Assembly (NCBI GenBank): GCA_030770545.1
Contig: CM061092.1
Location: 19,779,501 to 19,843,500, forward strand
DNA length: 64,000 nt
DNA from: Macropodus opercularis
Taxonomy: Eukaryota; Chordata; Actinopteri; Anabantiformes; Osphronemidae
Direction: 5' to 3'
The notes below the pieces were generated by a model. That model was not told where the DNA came from. It was given only the letters and a program-made list of their open reading frames with translations, and ran no database searches. Position numbers and translations under genes: made by a program. This document shows positions 61,701 to 64,000 of this stretch, piece after piece; position 1 is the stretch's first letter; each line of letters begins with the position of its first letter.

Positions 61701-62532
61701 GGATAAAACCGAGCAGTTATTTTAATCTGGTTCACCCATTTTCTATTTCAGGGAGCGATAGGACACGTCTTAGTCTTGTGAGGCATGTGTTTCCTCCTGA
61801 TGTGCTTTAAAACCCGGGTGAAGTTCCTTTGTGGGGTTATTGGTTGTTTTGTGCTTTAACCCTGCCCCGTCTTGTCCAGCTGCGTAGGGGTCCTTACACC
61901 TCACGCTCTTAGTGCTGCCTCTAAATGTGAGTGATGGGGCCTGGCTGGCTCAGCTGGTGAAGCACGAGACTCTGAATTACAGGCTTGTGGGTTGGATCTC
62001 TGTGTGGGCTCTGGTGTTTTAGCAATAAGTGAGTTCACACTAGAATGTAAAACACTATTTAATCAATAGAAACCATATGCAGTTCCCCCATTGTGGGGCT
62101 AATTAAGGTTTTCTTATACTTATTGTCTTATTTTGGAAGCAGAGCAACATTTGTTCTATAAGTGTGAATAGAGGAAAAGCTAGTGATCGAATGCTCGGAC
62201 TTAAAATGTTGTATCTCTGGCAAAGAAGAGCAAAGAAGAGCAGGTCAGGAAGAAGCTCTGAAGAAGTTCTGTACTGCCAGAGCGCACAGGTAGGACAGAC
62301 AAGCAGCTACAAACACAATGGATTAGCTGTCACAGTACCTGGGCTTCAGGCAGGGAAATGTCCAAGATGGCTGGATAGCCATGGGGCTGCCCCTTCTCCA
62401 GCCTGGAGTAGATCAGCTGGTAGCCTCGGATCTGGCCGTGCTGTTTGACAGGCAGAGGCGGCTTCCATGTCACCCTGACAGCAGTGGAGTTGAGGGCTTC
62501 TACCTCCACCTTCCTGGGAGGAGCTCCTGGCA
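30644..62532 (-). CDS. PTPRF: Receptor-type tyrosine phosphatase F (LAR), 3' coding exons (5' incomplete)
   Basis: A synaptic and epithelial adhesion receptor phosphatase that dephosphorylates phosphotyrosine proteins at cell contacts. Minus-strand exons: 62339-62532, 57611-57728, 56828-57409, 55301-55398, 54545-54801, 53507-53588, 52785-52997, 47951-48114, 45658-45764, 44210-44307, 38755-38878, 38476-38651, 36304-36423, 35961-36115, 35180-35465, 34607-34785, 32367-32493, 31986-32111, 31583-31737, 31173-31308, 30644-30712. Together they give 1187 codons after the split first one, then TAA. Order: FN5-FN8, RKRR cleavage site, transmembrane helix, active D1, pseudo-active D2, and C-terminus ALEYLGSFDHYAT. 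The three Ig and FN1-4 exons lie beyond 64000. The MREHPP segment, FN sequences and KDM4A next door favour PTPRF over PTPRS and PTPRD. The donor of exon 45658 is unusual. Confidence 0.95.
33784..33822. repeat. GC-rich hairpin
   Basis: CAGAGGCGTCGT and ACGACGCCTCTG form a perfect 12-base stem. GGCT/AGCC pairs extend it after a one-base bulge. It lies in a PTPRF intron with no known function. Confidence 0.7.
33880..34420 (+). mobile_element. LINE fragment (endonuclease end and RT linker)
   Basis: The plus strand reads NTLDLVYT, an endonuclease C-terminal motif, then LPKLLKTRDEAFRPGDKAAF. The second part parallels VQQLLRKRNNAYRSGDRDLY in the LINE at 1-2468. Stops and frame breaks are frequent and no RT catalytic part remains. 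Confidence 0.6.
35180..38878 (-). CDS. PTPRF: PTPRF D1 catalytic phosphatase exons
   Basis: Five exons (38755-38878, 38476-38651, 36304-36423, 35961-36115, 35180-35465) encode the active domain. KNRYANVIAYDHSRV carries the substrate-recognition tyrosine. ATQGPLPETLGDFWRMVWEQ and KCDQYWPSRGT follow. WPDHGVPEYPTP supplies the general acid, and VHC|SAGVGRTG holds the nucleophilic cysteine (codon 35965-35963) and is split between two exons. QTEDQY is the Q-loop region. All catalytic residues are present, so activity is expected. Confidence 0.95.
37062..37543. mobile_element. Non-autonomous DNA transposon with CTGTGCAAAAG inverted ends
   Basis: The left end TACAGCACTGTGCAAAAGG matches the reverse complement of the right end, CACAGTCCTGTGCAAAAG, as imperfect inverted repeats about 480 bases apart. 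The body has no transposase. A GTGCAAAAG..TTTAGGCA end is characteristic of a common fish Tc1/mariner-type family. It lies in the PTPRF intron between exons 36423 and 38476. Confidence 0.65.
39111..40800 (-). mobile_element. Degraded LINE, minus strand
   Basis: On the minus strand RT-like pieces appear in order: RKAAGPDSISPALLRDCE near 40270-40210, WFENNHLLKHQ near 39850-39815, and the C-terminal LTSIMDDASH near 39440-39410. A 3' end of GGGGAAATT..ATCAATAAAG then TTATC repeats follows at 39111-39150. Numerous stops and frameshifts make it a fossil. It lies in the PTPRF intron between 38878 and 44210, in the gene's orientation. Confidence 0.75.
40801..44209 (-). other. PTPRF intron remainder before D1
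   Basis: No conserved exon or recognised repeat was found apart from a short TA run near 42958. It appears to be ordinary intronic DNA. Confidence 0.5.
44210..44307 (-). CDS. PTPRF: PTPRF pre-D1 exon
   Basis: It encodes MREHPPVAVCDLADHIERL and KANDGLRFSQEYE, the helix leading into the first phosphatase domain. The acceptor is CGCTGCAG and the donor GTAACA. Confidence 0.93.
45658..45764 (-). CDS. PTPRF: PTPRF juxtamembrane exon with ambiguous donor
   Basis: It encodes KRTCPAKDEHMAVKDSLLAH and SSDPVEMRRLNYLTQ. The conserved boundary falls at CAAG followed by GCATGC, which would be a GC donor with a poor consensus. The nearest GT donor in the right phase (GTGAAA at 45627-45622) would add ten residues (GMHTHTTLHL). 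The body of the exon is secure; the 3' edge is not. Confidence 0.8.
45765..47950 (-). other. PTPRF intron after the transmembrane exon
   Basis: I see no conserved exon here. Vertebrate LAR genes can use very small alternative exons near this point; none could be recognised by eye. Confidence 0.45.
47951..48114 (-). CDS. PTPRF: PTPRF transmembrane exon
   Basis: It encodes QRTFAASPFSEVITVKL, EEPEMLWVMGP and a hydrophobic helix VLAVVLIIIIVIAILLF followed by the KR stop-transfer. The acceptor is CTTTGCAG and the donor GTGGGT. It leaves at phase 2. Confidence 0.94.
48115..52176 (-). other. PTPRF intron before the transmembrane exon
   Basis: No coding exon was recognised. A run of 11 C lies at 49451-49461. 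T-rich sequence with poly(A)-like and repeat-like phrases at 50870-51340 may be an old repeat of unknown class. Confidence 0.45.
52177..52720. repeat. Decamer minisatellite, about 54 copies of TACTAGYYTC
   Basis: Perfectly phased 10-base units run from 52181 to 52720 with no indels. Positions 7-8 vary: CC (31 units), CT (15) and TC (8). Every unit holds the palindrome CTAG. Two CT units are never adjacent, and seven of eight TC units touch a CT unit. It lies in a PTPRF intron ending 64 bases from the splice donor of exon 52785-52997. On the gene strand it reads GARRCTAGTA. It has stops in all frames and is non-coding. Confidence 0.97.
52785..55398 (-). CDS. PTPRF: PTPRF FN8 and membrane-proximal exons with cleavage site
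   Basis: Four exons (55301-55398, 54545-54801, 53507-53588, 52785-52997) encode FTKNFGVKAVMKTSVLLTW, YSFVLMSRGNNAGGLQQQ, LVRWFYIVVAP and DEKKYNGYYNRPL. RKRR at 52964-52953 is the basic site where LAR-type receptors are cleaved by a furin-like protease into non-covalently paired subunits. The donor after 54545 reads GTCGGG, fixed by phase. A MITE at 55025-55194 and the minisatellite at 52177-52720 sit in the flanking introns. Confidence 0.92.
53225..53425 (+). mobile_element. LINE C-terminal and 3' UTR fragment
   Basis: The plus strand reads KALHNEAASYLKDLIAPYAP, typical of a LINE ORF2 C-terminus. It then has ACATGCCTCCATGTCCACAT, which is shared with 58600-58625. It is a fragment of the same LINE family as 58595-59060, in a PTPRF intron. 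Confidence 0.65.
55025..55194. mobile_element. Foldback MITE, 170 bases
   Basis: Both ends read CAGGGGTGTCCAATCCTGGT on opposite strands. The inverted repeat extends about 48 bases per arm with few mismatches (..GGGCCACTGTCCTGC..), around a 75-base centre. No coding sequence is present. It is a very common fish element type, probably hAT-like, but no clear target duplication is visible. It lies in the intron between exons 54801 and 55301. Confidence 0.9.
55640..56200 (+). mobile_element. LINE fragment: endonuclease piece joined to 3' UTR
   Basis: The plus strand encodes RDINLYIGRNVVKRL, FCVVYRPPGPCS and IVVGDFNIHVDVDSN, the AP-endonuclease core of a jockey-type LINE. At about 56035 it jumps directly to the 3' UTR phrase ATCCTGGGTCTGCTGGAGG. 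The whole RT domain is deleted. It ends near a TATTGATTGGCTCCAATT phrase. Confidence 0.8.
56828..57409 (-). CDS. PTPRF: PTPRF FN6-FN7 exon (582 bases)
   Basis: One large exon encodes two fibronectin III repeats. The first has PGKPTMMISTTIGNTALIQW through RAGNGEEYVKEISTPE. The second has LPSSYPHNLSVVGL, AWDPPPLAERNGKI, FRDINSQ and DTTYDIKVQAFTSKGGGP. It ends SIQSRTMSTSVP and leaves at phase 1. Confidence 0.94.
57611..57728 (-). CDS. PTPRF: PTPRF FN5 second exon
   Basis: The acceptor is TTCTGCAG and the donor GTGTGT. It encodes EAVITGLLPETSYSVILAAY and TTKGDGARSKAKLVTTTGA, the second half of the same fibronectin III domain. It leaves at phase 1. Confidence 0.93.
58595..59060 (+). mobile_element. 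LINE 3' UTR copy with terminal GAATT repeats
   Basis: Phrases shared with 10513-10747 appear in order, followed by GTTGTGAATTGGAGCTATAC, AAATAAAG and a GAAGTGAATTGAAT end. It is the longest copy of this family's 3' end in the window. It lies in the PTPRF intron between FN5 exons. Confidence 0.8.
59640..59795 (+). repeat. Second copy of the 3' tail of the LINE at 1-2468
   Basis: GTTTTTAGG..TATTTATT, TTATTTTGACGTTTATGA, GAATGATGCACT and GGAGAGCACTTT parallel bases 2330-2450. A TTA trinucleotide run lies at 59695-59713. No coding part remains. Confidence 0.75.
59796..60310 (+). mobile_element. Tc1/mariner transposon remnant
   Basis: The plus strand retains QQDNDPKH near 59848-59880, then frame-broken sequence for the Tc1 catalytic C-terminus (CTCAACCCGACTGAGACGCT, a corrupted SPDLNPIE-type motif). 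It ends with TTCACAGACTTTTTATTGC, resembling Tc1 terminal sequence. It is non-functional. Confidence 0.7.
61939..62011 (+). pseudogene. tRNA-Lys-like pseudogene or SINE head
   Basis: The sequence GCCTGGCTGGCTCAGCTGGT, AGCACGAGACTCTGAATTAC and GTGGGTTGGATCTC follows the layout of tRNA-Lys(CTT). The anticodon region is altered (CTCTGAA for CTCTTAA) and the T arm is corrupted. It is probably a pseudogene or a retroposed tRNA-derived element in a PTPRF intron. Confidence 0.65.
62339..62532 (-). CDS. PTPRF: PTPRF FN5 first exon
   Basis: The acceptor is GTGCAG and the donor GTACTG. It encodes PGAPPRKVEVEALNSTAVRV, TWKPPLPVKQHGQIRGYQL and LDISLPEAQ, a typical fibronectin III first half. It enters with two bases of a split codon. 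It is the most 5' PTPRF exon in the window. Confidence 0.93.
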
Positions 62533-64000
62533 CTGCACACAACACAACACAGCTCACATGGACTCCCAGCTTATGAATTATGTCAGTGAAGCAGCTTGGT
62601 GCAGAGATGCAACAGGAAAAAGTCTGAATAGAATCAGAGAAAGGTGTTTCAGTGGGAAGACGCTCTGCATAGAAACAGGAGGATTAGCAGACGAGCAGCT
62701 CTCTGTGTGTTACAGTCCTCAAGGGGTCAGTCATACCAGAAAAAAGCGATTTCATTATCCATCATTCATCCTGACTGCAGCGCAACAACCAACAAAACGC
62801 AAAAAGTTTCCAGTAATAGTAGTAATTTTCTGCAGCACCGCTTTGATGCCATGTAGGAAACAAACAACACACCAACCAACCAACCAACCCCACATCTGGC
62901 TCCACTCTGTGCAGTGGCCCATCCTACCTCTGGTTCTGTTCCCTGCCTGCTGCCTCGTCGGTTCTGTGGGTCGTGTCATCTGTTAAAGGCAGTTCTTCTT
63001 GTTTACTTGTTTGCTTTTCTGTATATAAAAGTAAAAGTCATGGTGGCTGAGGTTAGCACTGTCTCAGCGTGGGCTCTCTGCACACCAGACCCTCTCTATG
63101 CCATCAGCTTCACTGGAGGCTTTACGCTGCCTGCTCATGAGGGAATGCTTCCCACAGCCCCACGTTATGGGGACAAGCAGTTGAGATGATGCATGGGGGT
63201 ATTTTTGTTTTTGCAGTTGCAGTAAATAAATGAGCTGAACCGAACTGAATTGACGCATCATGTACCTGGTGTTACGTAACAGGAGGACATTTGACGATGC
63301 ACTGCCTGATTAAACAGTCCAGGGACTGAAGAAGCTGCCTGGACAGGTGGTGACGCCTGAAGTCCAGTTGCCATGACTCAACTTTCAGACACTCCAGGGA
63401 CCTAACACTGCAGTTGGATGCAAGCACAGCAGTGTTCAGGTCTGTTGGAACGTACAGTCTACACTGTGGTTCTTTCTGTGGTCGTCTGGTACAGTAAGTG
63501 GCATCAGATGAGGCAGTAGAGGGTCTGGAGAAGTAGTGATGAAGTTCTACTAAGCCATAAGAGGCTGCACACATCAAAGCTGGGACCATGTACTTGACAG
63601 AACAGATTCCTCAAAAATGCTTGGTCAGCTTTAGAGTGTAAATGAACACAATGACAATGAAAAGACGCCCAGATATTAATGGAGGAAAGGAAGCAGTAAA
63701 GGTTAGAATAGTCCAGAGCAACGACACAAGCAAAGTGCTGAAGCTGCTCAAGCTCACGTCACATAGTATCACACAGTAAGTGAGGTGTGGATGAAGAGGA
63801 AAGGAATCATGCAACCGAATCCCACATCCCAATACACCCAGTCTGCTCAGTCAAAGGACCTGGAGACATGGAGGCTCTTAAACGTGATAGACTGGACCTG
63901 CCCAGGGTGGAGTCGCCTCTCGCCTGACTGTCAGCTGGGACAGAAGAAGAATCCCGGATAAACCCCAGACACAGAGTCACAGAGCACATGGAAGCTGTTT
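62533..64000 (-). other. PTPRF intron at right edge with a repeat-like block
   Basis: No upstream PTPRF exon was recognised. The block 63300-63590 shares CCAGTTGCCATGACTC and TTTCAGACA-type phrases with the KDM4A intron repeat at 18240-18275. A 105-codon minus-strand open frame there is probably repeat-derived. Confidence 0.45.
62871..62889. repeat. (ACCA)n microsatellite
   Basis: Nearly five tandem ACCA units in the PTPRF intron at the right of the window. Confidence 0.85.

Noticed and set aside
63272..63589. 105-codon minus-strand open frame near the right edge as an extra PTPRF exon
   Set aside because: It has no FN or Ig pattern and shares phrases with the repeat at 18240, so it is treated as repeat-derived.
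1..64000. A novel defence, toxin or mobile gene system
   Set aside because: Every convincing coding block belongs to PTPRF, KDM4A, ST3GAL3 or dead retroelements and transposons. No unexplained conserved frame of useful length remains.

Overview
The window is vertebrate nuclear DNA, most probably from a spiny-rayed (percomorph) teleost. The evidence is three multi-exon vertebrate genes with conserved intron phases, an introns-and-repeats architecture, and fish-type repeats (jockey/L2/Rex1-like LINEs, a tRNA-derived SINE, foldback MITEs, Tc1 remnants). There is no bacterial, phage or CRISPR content. The ordinary annotation explains the window, and I found no credible new multi-gene system.

All three genes are on the minus strand and lie head to tail. 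Reading from the right edge: (1) PTPRF/LAR, a receptor protein tyrosine phosphatase, has 21 coding exons from 62532 to 30644. They run from the fifth fibronectin III repeat to the stop codon, and the Ig and first FN exons lie beyond the right edge. (2) KDM4A/JMJD2A, a histone H3K9/K36 demethylase, is complete. Its 21 coding exons run from 26373 to 17185 and assemble into about 1045 residues, with a non-coding first exon near 27315-27410 and a 3' UTR to about 14180. (3) ST3GAL3-like sialyltransferase has its 5' part here: a CpG-rich promoter near 9.6-10.1 kb, a start codon at 8980 and coding exons down to 3180. The sialylmotif exons lie beyond the left edge. PTPRF-KDM4A-ST3GAL3 is the same order and orientation as on human chromosome 1p34, so this is conserved microsynteny. 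Whether these are the a or b teleost duplicates cannot be told from the window.

Repeats fill introns and spacers. A corrupted LINE (1-2468) lies in the ST3GAL3 intron. Back-to-back LINE pieces and a SINE occupy 10.5-12.9 kb. A LINE fragment (33.9-34.4 kb), a TIR element (37.1-37.5 kb), a degraded LINE (39.1-40.8 kb), a 54-copy decamer minisatellite (52.2-52.7 kb), a foldback MITE (55.0-55.2 kb) and further LINE and Tc1 debris (55.6-60.3 kb) lie in PTPRF introns.

Exon boundaries were set by hand from splice dinucleotides, reading-frame phase and remembered family similarity. Phases close across every junction listed. The most notable points are one clear GC-AG intron in KDM4A, one ambiguous non-GT donor in PTPRF, several GT donors with C at +3, the three-variant decamer satellite 64 bases from an exon, and a 24-base inverted repeat bracketed by 13-base direct repeats.
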